Shown: positions 24,847 to 33,135, counted from the first letter of the stretch. The stretch: 35,254 nt of DNA from an uncultured Prevotellaceae bacterium (GCA_900316645.1 ONDP01000029.1:1-35254); one strand, 5' to 3'. Numbers and translations are program-made. The notes: generated by a model not told the origin, from the letters alone.

Positions 24847-25998
24847 TTATGAATGCAACATAGTCTTGATGCCGTATTTGAAATAGGCTTCGTCAGACGC
24901 TCTGTTATAATACTCTATGGCTTTCTTTTCTTCTCCGTTGCTTTCATACATTTCGCCCAATTTGCAGAAAGCTATAGGCAAACCGCAATTAGCTGCCATC
25001 GTATAGTATTTGATAGCCTTCTCCTCATAACGTACTTCATAGCAGTCTTCAGCTATTTCCTGAAATATAGTACCAAGTTTATAATATGCTGCTTGGGCTA
25101 TGACTGCATTATCACTCTGGTCATGTATTGCGGCCTTAATAAACCATTTAACAGCCTCATCGTATTTCCCTTCGTTCACCTCCAGCATAGCCAAATATTC
25201 CTCTGGTTTCCCATGTCCTTTCTCTGATTGTCCTGCCTGCTTGAACATGTCTCTTGCCTTATCCAAGTCAACCTCTGTCCCAAGGCCATATTCATAGCAG
25301 AATGCCGACATCACCTGCGCCCTATACAGCCCTTGCTCAGCAGAAGCCAGATAAAGAGGAAAAGCCTTCTTCAAGTTGATGAATCTTTTATGTACACCCC
25401 TTCTGTATTCTTCTGCTAAGAAGAACTGCCCATACATATCTCCTTGCTCAGCGAGTTCTGTCAGTTCCTTCATATACGCCTTCCTATAAATACGAAACTG
25501 CTTTTCGTATTCCTGATGTCCCAGTTCCACGAGGTCAGGCCGCAAGGCTCTGGTTTCCTCGCTTAATATATCTACCATATAAGCAGGACCATCCTCTGAA
25601 GATTCCTCTTCTCCCATATTGTTGAAAGTTTCCTCCTCTTCGTCAGGGTTGAAACCATAGAACGTGATATGCCAAAGGCAGATACCAGCAATCATATCCA
25701 ATGGTTCCTGCTCTGCCTCAGGGCAAAAGTTCATCTCAGCCCCTAACGCCTTCTGCCAATTGCTGCCCTCCAAGTCAGAGCACCAGACGGTTATCTCCGA
25801 CGCCGGTCCTTCTGACTCCTTTGCGTATGGATTAGGCACTACGTCATATTCTCTGCCCTCTTCAGCCTCCATATCGCACAGCAGTTCGTATGCAACCAGA
25901 TAGGCGAACCTGTTTCCCTCAGATTTAGAATCAAACTTGACGATGTACTCAAACATCTTGTCGAAGTCGCATTTCCTTAACAACTCTTGTAGTTTCAT
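24847..25998 (-). CDS. Sel1-like repeat protein with an uncharacterised N-terminal domain
   Basis: A 383-residue acidic cytoplasmic protein. The N-terminal 130 residues (MKLQELLRKCDFDKMFEYI ... GICLWHITFYGF) resemble short uncharacterised domains seen in Bacteroidota accessory genes. An acidic linker follows. From about 180 on there are Sel1/TPR-like helical repeats, for example YGQFFLAEEYRRGVHKRF, AQVMSAFCYEYGLGTEVDLD, AAYYKLGTIFQEIAED, AFCKLGEMYESNGEEKKA. Such repeats bind other proteins. It starts 7 bp after the 139-residue gene and is cotranscribed with it. Roles in toxin immunity or defence scaffolding are possible but unproven. Confidence 0.75.
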   Translation of the reverse strand: MKLQELLRKCDFDKMFEYIVKFDSKSEGNRFAYLVAYELLCDMEAEEGREYDVVPNPYAKESEGPASEITVWCSDLEGSNWQKALGAEMNFCPEAEQEPLDMIAGICLWHITFYGFNPDEEEETFNNMGEEESSEDGPAYMVDILSEETRALRPDLVELGHQEYEKQFRIYRKAYMKELTELAEQGDMYGQFFLAEEYRRGVHKRFINLKKAFPLYLASAEQGLYRAQVMSAFCYEYGLGTEVDLDKARDMFKQAGQSEKGHGKPEEYLAMLEVNEGKYDEAVKWFIKAAIHDQSDNAVIAQAAYYKLGTIFQEIAEDCYEVRYEEKAIKYYTMAANCGLPIAFCKLGEMYESNGEEKKAIEYYNRASDEAYFKYGIKTMLHS

Positions 25999-26005
25999 AT
26001 CTTCA

Positions 26006-26425
26006 TCACTTTTTATACATCCACCATATTACCCGATCTACCTCTTCTTCCATACGAGGCAACCTATATACCTCTTGCTGTTGTCGCTCTTTGGTCTCAA
26101 CTTCTTCCGCAATTTCAGAACTGATGACGCCATTGGGCATCAGAAATTTCTCAAAACACGGATGCAGCACCTTACGGAACCATCGGCGAGCCGTTTTGTC
26201 CATCTGCAAGTAATGCAGACAATCCCAAGTATCGTACACAGATTCACGCCTACATTCATCAAAGTTCAAGAAACTACACCAGAGTTGCCTCCTGTTCTTC
26301 CTTTTTTTATACCGCATCCCAACTCTTGCCATACCGTGGTCGAACAGCATCACATGAATGCTGTACCACTTGTTCGAGAACACCTTTACGCCCTGATACT
26401 TTGCGTACTCAATCTTCTGCTCCAT
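26006..26425 (-). CDS. hypothetical protein, island gene (139 aa)
   Basis: Unrecognised. A basic protein with many aromatic residues (NKWYSIHVMLFDHG, RQLWCSFLNFDEC, TARRWFRKVLHPCFEKF) and a charged helical tail ending VDRVIWWMYKK. No signal peptide. The start at 26425 is preferred to the ATG at 26437 because the promoter box at 26450-26457 would otherwise leave almost no leader. It is first in a three-gene unit with the Sel1-repeat gene. Confidence 0.65.
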   Translation of the reverse strand: MEQKIEYAKYQGVKVFSNKWYSIHVMLFDHGMARVGMRYKKRKNRRQLWCSFLNFDECRRESVYDTWDCLHYLQMDKTARRWFRKVLHPCFEKFLMPNGVISSEIAEEVETKERQQQEVYRLPRMEEEVDRVIWWMYKK

Positions 26426-26449
26426 AACAATACTCATTGTTTACGGCTG

Positions 26450-26457
26450 CAAAGTTA
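26450..26457 (-). promoter_or_regulatory. -7 box of the 139 aa/Sel1/145 aa unit
   Basis: Reverse complement reads TAACTTTG, followed by CAGCCGTAAAC; same CTTTGCAGCCG context as the lptD promoter. Confidence 0.6.
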
Positions 26458-26509
26458 CAATAAGGGGTAGACAAAATGTGTCTGCCTATCCCCAAATAGT
26501 TATTACTAC

Positions 26510-27661
26510 TTAATAATTGATTCTATTCAATTCTAACTTAAACTTTTCGTTCATATATTCGCATTCAAGCTGATTGACGAGTCTAGTACTTGAAACTAAG
26601 TTCCCTAAAGTACACATGTATCCACCCAAGTCGAATTTACGCATTGCCTTCAAATCTCCCTTATATGCTTGATATATTGTAACAACCAAATCGCCACCAG
26701 TAGCGATCAGGTTTGCAGCCGTAATCAACTTTGAAGTCCTAACTTGATAGAGTCTTTCGTCATCACCCTCCTCCATGCAAAGTCGATGGAGAAAAGCCAC
26801 TACAAAGTTGATTATCTTATTGGCAATTGTACCTTCAACTATCGTACCAGTATTGATTCCATATAGTGAGAGTTTGTGTGCAAAGTCTGGAGAAATTGCA
26901 GATATCACAGGTAGAGGTAAACTCATGAGACTAGGAATATCTGTCAGCAGATGTACCACCTCTTTTGCCAAAGCAGTGCCTAAAGTAATCCATCCGTCTT
27001 TACCTTCCTTGTTTAAACGGTCACTTACAGCCTTGAACATCTCAATCGTTGAGGCGGATTCACAGATGGTATCCAAAGACTCGATAGCCCTTTTACCATT
27101 TCGCTTCAAGCGTTGATGCTGCTCTGTACGTACGTGCCAACTTCTAAAATCACTTCTTGTAATAGTGCTGGTCATAATGTTGGAAGTTCCTACAACCAAG
27201 CCGAGCAATGGGTCATGACCTAACGCTGTAAAACGATGATTTGTTCCTTTGAAGCCAGGTTTTAGTCGTTGCCAAGATGAAACTTTGTACATAGGATCAA
27301 CTATGATAGCATCGAATGGTACTGGATTGCTGATAATCTCTTCTCGTGAACAATAGTACTTATTATTCATGCGTGTGCTATGCTCTTCATGATGAAGGGG
27401 ATTCATTTCAGCCAAATCCTTATCGTTCATCATTCTCATCTTACGGATACCATATTTTACCATACCATGAAGGATACATGCAAACACCAAGAAACTCATA
27501 TCCTTCTTGTTAAGCAAAGAACTTCCAAAGCAGAACTCTTCTTGTGCAGCACTCAGAATTGATTCCGAGTGCTCATAAACTGAGATGCGGTGTTTTAAAA
27601 CTTCGTCGGTATGGGATACCATTTTCTCCCAATCTTGGATTGCTTTTGAAATATCTGACAT
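26510..27661 (-). CDS. uncharacterised island protein with GHDPLLG motif (383 aa)
   Basis: I cannot name this family. Visible features: a hydrophobic helix at about 54-68; a histidine cluster PLHHEEHS (88-95); a strikingly conserved-looking stretch FTALGHDPLLG (144-154) followed by VVGTSNIMTSTIT; a basic helix near 180-192; and hydrophobic segments at about 235-262 and 275-296 that may touch the membrane. The His residues could bind metal. It starts 2 bp after the 80-residue membrane protein, so the two are coupled. The pairing with two small membrane proteins suggests a membrane-associated complex (inference). Confidence 0.7.
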   Translation of the reverse strand: MSDISKAIQDWEKMVSHTDEVLKHRISVYEHSESILSAAQEEFCFGSSLLNKKDMSFLVFACILHGMVKYGIRKMRMMNDKDLAEMNPLHHEEHSTRMNNKYYCSREEIISNPVPFDAIIVDPMYKVSSWQRLKPGFKGTNHRFTALGHDPLLGLVVGTSNIMTSTITRSDFRSWHVRTEQHQRLKRNGKRAIESLDTICESASTIEMFKAVSDRLNKEGKDGWITLGTALAKEVVHLLTDIPSLMSLPLPVISAISPDFAHKLSLYGINTGTIVEGTIANKIINFVVAFLHRLCMEEGDDERLYQVRTSKLITAANLIATGGDLVVTIYQAYKGDLKAMRKFDLGGYMCTLGNLVSSTRLVNQLECEYMNEKFKLELNRINY

Positions 27662-27663
27662 AA

Positions 27664-27906
27664 CTATACCTTTTCTTTATTATTAACGAAATAATCAATA
27701 ATAGAACGAAACATCTGGTTTTCCTTCTGTCTCTGTTCTTCAAACTTGCGCATGTCTTCTGCATGTTCCTTGTCTTTTGCAGCCTTGGCACCCCTTACTG
27801 CGTTAGGCACATCATTGCGTGTTTGCCACCAATGAATTACGTAACCACTTGCCAAAAGAAGCAAACCTCCTGCAACTTCAAGATTTGTTCTCTTTATGTT
27901 CTCCAT
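27664..27906 (-). CDS. small membrane protein with coiled-coil tail (80 aa)
   Basis: One membrane span (about 10-27: LEVAGGLLLLASGYVIHWW), then a charged, heptad-like helix rich in K, E, Q and R (AAKDKEHAEDMRKFEEQRQKE), then a short hydrophobic end. It probably anchors a cytoplasmic coiled coil to the inner membrane. It sits between a 58-residue membrane protein and the GHDPLLG protein, 2 bp from the latter. Confidence 0.7.
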   Translation of the reverse strand: MENIKRTNLEVAGGLLLLASGYVIHWWQTRNDVPNAVRGAKAAKDKEHAEDMRKFEEQRQKENQMFRSIIDYFVNNKEKV

Positions 27907-27933
27907 AATGATAATAAATTAAAAGATTAACAA

Positions 27934-28110
27934 TTAAGCAGAAAATCCTTTAACCGGTTTGCACTTTTCCTGCTTCCTTACACTCTCAAACACAACAGTT
28001 CTACGAACCTCATTATAGAAAGCCAATAGAGCTGTAGTAAAAGTCACCGCTTTGATAATTTGGTTAAACATAGATAAAAGATTTAGTTTTCCACCGTCTT
28101 TTCTGCCCAT
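27934..28110 (-). CDS. small membrane protein (58 aa)
   Basis: A short hydrophobic protein: MGRKDGGKLNLLSMFNQ then a single span IIKAVTFTTALLAFY and a basic tail ending KPVKGFSA. The start at 28110 is used because an ATG at 28155 overlaps the promoter box; the ATG at 28071 is another choice. First gene of the unit with the 80- and 383-residue proteins. No family recognised. Confidence 0.5.
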   Translation of the reverse strand: MGRKDGGKLNLLSMFNQIIKAVTFTTALLAFYNEVRRTVVFESVRKQEKCKPVKGFSA

Positions 28111-28152
28111 AAGTGGTAATGGCGTCTCTCGGATTATTTCTGATTGACGGTG

Positions 28153-28160
28153 CAAAGATA
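28153..28160 (-). promoter_or_regulatory. -7 box of the 58/80/383 aa unit
   Basis: Reverse complement reads TATCTTTG followed by CACC; 43 bp upstream of the chosen start at 28110. Confidence 0.6.
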
Positions 28161-28222
28161 CTGCGATTACTCTTTATTTGCAAGTATTATTGAAAGATAA
28201 TAGGATCTCTTTTTTTAGAGAC

Positions 28223-29098
28223 CTATTCTTTATAATAATCACTTATTATATGTATTACGTGTGCGAGATGGTTGCGCAATTCAATAGGATAGATGACTTC
28301 TATCCCTGTGCCATAGTGAAGAATCCAATTTTCCAACTCTTTGGAAATTTGCACGTGGATGGTGAGTTCGCCGTACTGCTCAGGGGTGCAGGCCTTTAAC
28401 TCACGAATACTTTGATGGAGCGGTTTCGTTAGTAGAAGTTTGTGCGTCTTAGGATCATGAGTACGGAGTATCACGTCCACTACTTCGGGATGGCGAAAGT
28501 TCGGGGAAGCCCCCATAACATCACGCATCTGACGCTCATATTCCTCGGGATTGCCGTGAAGATAAGGAACATCTTTAGTTTTTACAGCAGTCACGATTCG
28601 GTCAATTGGTAGTGCTACGAAAGGAAGTCCCTGATTTTCCTCTACGTTATCATAGACTCCATATACATATTGTCTTCCATTGTAGATGCGTAAATATTGT
28701 GGATGAAAGATGTGTTCCTCCTCGTCGTGGTATGAGGGTGCGTAAGTAAGTTGCAATGCACGCCTATAATTCATCGCATCATCGATGATAGCCATGATTC
28801 TAATGTCATGCAAGGGGTCTTTATTGTTATCAGGATAGGCTGTAAGAAGCTTGCGATTATCTTCGACAGACTTACTCTCTCGTAAATAGAAGCCGCGTTC
28901 TGCAAGAGCTTGGCGTATATCGTTTTTTGCTTTTTTGATAGCCTTTCTATAGGCTAATTCTTCTTTGCCAGAGATGTTTTTATAATCGAATATATCTGCA
29001 AAAACATCAGTGTCAATCCACTCCCTCTCACGGAGTAATCTGTCCCACTCACGTACGCATTGCGCTTCCTTTGATTCGCCCTGAAAGATATTTGCCAT
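28223..29098 (-). CDS. WYL-domain transcriptional regulator 2
   Basis: A 291-residue protein. The first 75 residues are charged and helical, probably DNA-binding. The WYL core runs from about 112 (RRALQLTYAP ... FHPQYLRIYNGRQYVYGVYD ... FVALPIDRIV), with the motif as QYVYG instead of a strict W-Y-L. A C-terminal part includes LTIHVQISKELENWILHYG and YPIELRNHL. It follows the HEPN-like gene by 39 bp with no promoter in between, so it probably regulates its own operon. It is distinct in sequence from WYL regulator 1. Confidence 0.85.
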   Translation of the reverse strand: MANIFQGESKEAQCVREWDRLLREREWIDTDVFADIFDYKNISGKEELAYRKAIKKAKNDIRQALAERGFYLRESKSVEDNRKLLTAYPDNNKDPLHDIRIMAIIDDAMNYRRALQLTYAPSYHDEEEHIFHPQYLRIYNGRQYVYGVYDNVEENQGLPFVALPIDRIVTAVKTKDVPYLHGNPEEYERQMRDVMGASPNFRHPEVVDVILRTHDPKTHKLLLTKPLHQSIRELKACTPEQYGELTIHVQISKELENWILHYGTGIEVIYPIELRNHLAHVIHIISDYYKE

Positions 29099-29137
29099 AA
29101 TTCTAACTATAAAAATGAATTTAAAACACTAGTGTCT

Positions 29138-30922
29138 TCAAATCAAATCGAAATCATTGCAATATAGTTGATAAAATGAATGTCTCGAATTAATATTTTT
29201 CTCCTTCTTCCCTAATCTCACACGTTTTCCTAAATAATTCACCGCAGTTGGAGGCAATAACACATTACCACAATAACAAATACCCATTTTGTCTTTTCGA
29301 ACATCACCTTCTTTTATATTTATCAAAGGTGTTAATTCATATTTTTGGCCTATGAAAATAGAATTGGCACGGATATTTCTTATATCTCCGATAAATCCAC
29401 TAAAAGCTAACCACTCTTTAGGTAATTCAATAGATGAAATACTCGGAACATTGTTATTTATTTCTATTTCTCCGTTTATAGAAGGATCAACAACAATGGT
29501 TAATTCGCACGCAACTGTATTATAGCCTAACTCTCTATATTTCTGATTAGAAATAAAGATTTTATTGACAATTGCTTTTTTACCTAAGTATAATCGTAGG
29601 GAATCATCTGGGATTAGGATATTATGGCATTTCAGGAATCCCTGATCATCATATTCTATTACACCTTCTCTCCTGAAATATATAAAATCTGGAAATTGGC
29701 AATAATACTCATACTTTTTATTCAAACCAATTATGTTGTTATTAACAATTTGGGACAACTGGCATCTACACCCTTTAAATCCAAATAAATCTCTTGGAAG
29801 CAATACGTTTGAACAATACACATTGCCTTTATCATCAGTAGAAATATAGTCAACAATTTTGCGATTTTTCCCTATACTATCATACAAAGTTTTTAGGAAT
29901 AATTCAAAGTCATTTAAAAGTCCCAATTGTATTCTTTCATAATCTGTTACTTGTTTGGGCGGTGTATTAATGTTTAAGTATTTTATAAAAATCTGATTAA
30001 TAGATTCTTTGTTAGATTCATATTCTGATATACCATGATCATAATAGTTTCTAAATTCTCCAACCATTGTTACGAATTTAGAGGATCTAAACTTAGGTGG
30101 AAGAGTCATGCGCGTTATTTTATTTTTTTGATCTTTCTGGTAATCTTTCGTTTCTTCATAAATATAATTATACAGCGTTTGGACAAAATCCTTAAGATGA
30201 CTTTCTTTTTGACATTTTAGAAACAATGTTTTGTAGCGTTTGAAATCTTCCCAAGATGGTTTAAAAATTATTTTCCCATCCTGTGTAATATGAGCTAACT
30301 TATTAATCTCATATATTAAGCTTACTATTTTGTCTGCTTTCTCGCGCAATCCATATTCAAAATGAACTATATGGATGTCAAATTGGTAATGAGGAGTACA
30401 TGGATTTGGTAATTCATGAATATTGTCAATAATACCAATATACCATTCTTGATGGTTGTTTAGATTTGCAGAAGATATTCCCCTCGGATGATTTCTATCA
30501 ATTAATACATATTCACATGATTCGCTATTGTACATGTAATTAACGCAGAGATCATCATAACAAAACACAGTATTCTTATCTGACAATTTAAGATACTCCT
30601 CTGCTTCAGATTGCGAAAGAGTTAAGGGTATTCTTTCGCCATCCAATAACAAGAAGGGATTACTGACTATACAACAACGCATCTCCCAAAGAGGAACTTC
30701 ATTAAACTGATATGTACGTCCAGAATAGGTATAAAAAGAATTCTTGGTCATTTTATATTCCTCCCATATCTCAGTGTTGGGTGATACCTCATGGATGTAC
30801 TTACACAATTCTTCATAATTATTGCCATTGTATTTGGCAAATCTGAAGGAACGATTTCTTTTTTCCGAATATAACTCAAAATATTCTTTATTATAGACTG
30901 ACCTAATAGAATAATTTACCAT
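29138..30922 (-). CDS. 594-aa protein with HEPN-like motif and three C-terminal repeats
   Basis: No family is recognised as a whole. The gene is markedly AT-rich compared with the core genome. A helical middle region (about 200-350) contains EFRNYYDHG, in which Arg291-Asn292-x3-His296 fits the R-N-x3-H core of HEPN ribonucleases. The C-terminal part has three copies of a module with G-x3-C-x-N-x-L-x-P: GNVYCSNVLLP (366-376), GFLKCHNILIP (428-438) and GICYCGNVLLP (547-557), each followed by a Leu-Gly-Lys-type turn. No signal peptide. It is cotranscribed with WYL regulator 2. A candidate RNA-cleaving defence effector, by inference only. Confidence 0.75.
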   Translation of the reverse strand: MVNYSIRSVYNKEYFELYSEKRNRSFRFAKYNGNNYEELCKYIHEVSPNTEIWEEYKMTKNSFYTYSGRTYQFNEVPLWEMRCCIVSNPFLLLDGERIPLTLSQSEAEEYLKLSDKNTVFCYDDLCVNYMYNSESCEYVLIDRNHPRGISSANLNNHQEWYIGIIDNIHELPNPCTPHYQFDIHIVHFEYGLREKADKIVSLIYEINKLAHITQDGKIIFKPSWEDFKRYKTLFLKCQKESHLKDFVQTLYNYIYEETKDYQKDQKNKITRMTLPPKFRSSKFVTMVGEFRNYYDHGISEYESNKESINQIFIKYLNINTPPKQVTDYERIQLGLLNDFELFLKTLYDSIGKNRKIVDYISTDDKGNVYCSNVLLPRDLFGFKGCRCQLSQIVNNNIIGLNKKYEYYCQFPDFIYFRREGVIEYDDQGFLKCHNILIPDDSLRLYLGKKAIVNKIFISNQKYRELGYNTVACELTIVVDPSINGEIEINNNVPSISSIELPKEWLAFSGFIGDIRNIRANSIFIGQKYELTPLINIKEGDVRKDKMGICYCGNVLLPPTAVNYLGKRVRLGKKEKNINSRHSFYQLYCNDFDLI

Positions 30923-30950
30923 ATTTAGTTCGATTAATATATTGCATCGG

Positions 30951-30958
30951 CAAAAATA
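30951..30958 (-). promoter_or_regulatory. -7 box of the HEPN-like/WYL2 operon
   Basis: Reverse complement reads TATTTTTG (TAnnTTTG), 29 bp upstream of the ATG at 30922. Confidence 0.5.
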
Positions 30959-31018
30959 AAGATTTTCCTCGATATTACCAAAAAATAAAGATGTTTATTC
31001 CATACCGCTGCTTGAATA

Positions 31019-31249
31019 TTATCTAAAAAGTATAAATACAGTTCCTAATCCTACCAGACATCTATATTTCCAGATACATGGAAGTTCCAAATCAAACTGC
31101 TCCTCAGTTAGAGGAATTGACATGATTGCACATGCGCCCCAAATCAATGCTGTATAAGAATAGATTCTTGGAACACCAGCCAGCACCATAGCTGCAACAA
31201 TAGCCATGTGAAGGAATGGAATACCTTTAGTTACAATATCTAATGCCAT
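31019..31249 (-). CDS. small membrane protein (76 aa)
   Basis: Two to three hydrophobic segments (FLHMAIVAAMVLAGV, YTALIWGACAIMSI, CLVGLGTVFILF) separated by short loops with an acidic LTEEQFDLEL stretch. Probably an inner-membrane protein. It is the last gene of the yaaW-M48-SprT-like run, 32 bp after the SprT-like fragment. No family recognised. Confidence 0.65.
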   Translation of the reverse strand: MALDIVTKGIPFLHMAIVAAMVLAGVPRIYSYTALIWGACAIMSIPLTEEQFDLELPCIWKYRCLVGLGTVFILFR

Positions 31250-31281
31250 ATTAATACATTATTATTTAATAGGTTCATATT

Positions 31282-31566
31282 CTACTGCGTATATATTATA
31301 TGCAAATACTTCATCGTTGTAATCGTATCTTCCTTGACAATTACATATGTTGTCATAATATCAATCCAAATTTCAGGAATGTCCTTATATCCATAATATT
31401 GGCCCAAACATCCATAATATAGAGACATCGCATTAAAACGGAATTTACATGGTGGTAATTCGCCAGCAAAATATAGCTGGTTATATTCATAGTATTTCCT
31501 TTGGACAAATTCTTCTGTTATTGCCTCATAAGGCTCTACTGGAAATTTTGTGATAGGATGTTTCAT
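31282..31566 (-). pseudogene. SprT-like N-terminal fragment, probably truncated or frameshifted
   Basis: The first 68 residues contain YYEYNQLYFAGELPPCKFRF and IPEIWID, as at the start of SprT-like zinc proteases. The open frame then ends at 94 residues without the HExxH site. A different frame of the same strand from about 31347 to the TAA at 31262-31264 reads sensibly (NICNCQGRYDYNDEVFAYNI, continuing to EPIK), suggesting an indel near 31348. Even so the HExxH segment seems absent, so an internal deletion is likely. It lies 3 bp after the M48 gene, in one operon. An intact short protein of unknown role is the alternative. Confidence 0.4.
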
Positions 31567-31569
31567 ACA

Positions 31570-32352
31570 TTATAATGATTCTCTTAGTCTTCTGTATTGC
31601 CAGGAGTTCTTCCAACGGTCTATCTCCCAAGCTCGTTCGCATGATTGGGGATGAGAGGAGAAGGCAATACGGCAATTTTGCTGAATAATATCCCACCATG
31701 ATTCATGCTTCATCTGATGGTACTCACGAGCCTGTTCTACCAATTGATAAGGACTTCCTTCAATCTTTGATAAGCCACAAGTCAGTTTTAGAAGAGTTCG
31801 CTGATATACCTCATGGCCAACAACAGCTGCTTCGCAACGATCAGCAGAGAGTTCACTCTTTCGGCTCCAGTATTGCATAGCCATCAGGATAGGGCCTAAA
31901 GTAGAATAGGATATGATTTGCAACAGTATACCAAGTTCCTCTATCGTACGCAGTAACGTATTATATAAGGTGTGCTGGCAGAGAATATGGCCACACTCAT
32001 GAGCCATAACAGAACGTAGTTCGTCAATTGACAATCTTTCTATCAACGAACTGCTGATAGCAACAAACGTATTTGTTTCGCCATAGGTATAGGCATTCAT
32101 CTCTGGATCATTGTAAATGTAGAGTTCTGGCATCTTTATACCCACTTGCTTGACAACCCCTTTGAAAAGCTGATATATATCTTTGTAATTGTTATCGTTA
32201 ACCTTCAGATAATCACCAAGATTGTCACCACGTTCCTGTTTTTCATAACCATTCTCCATCATCAGACGGATGAGGTCATCAAATCCCTTCAATTTCTTCA
32301 GCATCTGAAGTGCTTTAGCATCCTCAGGGTGCATAATATCCTTTGCTTGCAT
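31570..32352 (-). CDS. M48-family zinc metallopeptidase
   Basis: A 260-residue HtpX/M48-type protease. Zinc site HECGH (118-122) with the third ligand Glu167 in SELSADR. PELYIYNDPEMNAYTYGETNTFVAIS is the usual substrate-edge region upstream. A hydrophobic stretch at about 140-160 (LGILLQIISYSTLGPILMAMQY) may sit in the membrane as in HtpX, but the four-span layout of HtpX is missing. M48 proteases act in membrane protein quality control. Second in the operon behind the YaaW-like gene (5-bp gap). Confidence 0.9.
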   Translation of the reverse strand: MQAKDIMHPEDAKALQMLKKLKGFDDLIRLMMENGYEKQERGDNLGDYLKVNDNNYKDIYQLFKGVVKQVGIKMPELYIYNDPEMNAYTYGETNTFVAISSSLIERLSIDELRSVMAHECGHILCQHTLYNTLLRTIEELGILLQIISYSTLGPILMAMQYWSRKSELSADRCEAAVVGHEVYQRTLLKLTCGLSKIEGSPYQLVEQAREYHQMKHESWWDIIQQNCRIAFSSHPQSCERAWEIDRWKNSWQYRRLRESL

Positions 32353-32357
32353 AATAC

Positions 32358-33095
32358 TTAATTAATTTGGGGTAACAATGCTGTCTGACGGAAGCGCATA
32401 GAGGCTACCATGATAACAGCTGGAATCATCACACGATAAGCTGGAGAGGCAATGTCACTGATTGTCCAGCCTGCCAAAAGAGTCCATCCAATAGGGCCTA
32501 CAGCCATTCCTAAATATCGACTGACAGCGCTCATGCCCATCATGCCAATCCAGCGACCTAACAGCATACTGGCAATTCGTGACGTAACATAATAAATCAT
32601 CTCTGTCAGCAAATGGGTGTTTCTGCGAATAGCAAACAAGATGGCAGATACAAGCATCTGGTGGTTCAAACTCTTATGAGGGATACCAGCCTTGTCGGCC
32701 AGTTTTCTCAATTCTTCATCAGACAGTTTGCTTGTAGTCTGTTCACAGATAGTAGTCAGCAGTTCACGCTCCATAGTTGGGGTGTTATCATAGTCGTTCA
32801 CTTTAACGCCCATTCTTTTACATACTCGTCGAACGATAGTCTCATAACTGTCAGCCTCACCTTTACGACAGATAGTCCTAACTGTATTGCTGCCAAACTT
32901 TCGTAATTCTTCCGCAATCTCTGTTGCCATCAGGTTCATTCTGTTTGGATAACAATTGAGATAGGCATCAGTATCTGTTAGTTGCTCACTTAACCTTATC
33001 TCACCTTTATTATTATAGATGAGGATATCGCACAACGTGCGCAGGTCGTCGTTCTGACAACTGGCTAAGAACATTAAATCTTTGTCTTGATTCAT
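32358..33095 (-). CDS. YaaW-like protein (UPF0174)
   Basis: A 245-residue protein matching E. coli YaaW in layout. The start has DLMFLASCQNDDLRTLCDILIYNNKGEIRLSE (about 5-36), the middle has EIAEELRKFGSNTVRTICRKG, and the end has SPAYRVMIPAVIMVASMRFRQ, equal to the YaaW SAYRVTIPAVLQIA segment. Glycine-rich hydrophobic helices near the C-terminus suggest membrane association. Function is unknown in any organism to my knowledge. The ATG at 33095 is chosen since a promoter box lies at 33128-33135. It leads an operon with the M48 protease. Confidence 0.82.
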   Translation of the reverse strand: MNQDKDLMFLASCQNDDLRTLCDILIYNNKGEIRLSEQLTDTDAYLNCYPNRMNLMATEIAEELRKFGSNTVRTICRKGEADSYETIVRRVCKRMGVKVNDYDNTPTMERELLTTICEQTTSKLSDEELRKLADKAGIPHKSLNHQMLVSAILFAIRRNTHLLTEMIYYVTSRIASMLLGRWIGMMGMSAVSRYLGMAVGPIGWTLLAGWTISDIASPAYRVMIPAVIMVASMRFRQTALLPQIN

Positions 33096-33127
33096 AATTT
33101 TATCTCCTATAATTTCAATTTCGGAGG

Positions 33128-33135
33128 CAAAATTA
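33128..33135 (-). promoter_or_regulatory. -7 box of the yaaW-M48-sprT-like operon
   Basis: Reverse complement reads TAATTTTG, 33 bp upstream of the ATG at 33095. Confidence 0.55.

Noticed and set aside
28111-28155. longer start of the 58-residue membrane protein at 28155
   Set aside because: It overlaps the promoter box at 28153-28160.
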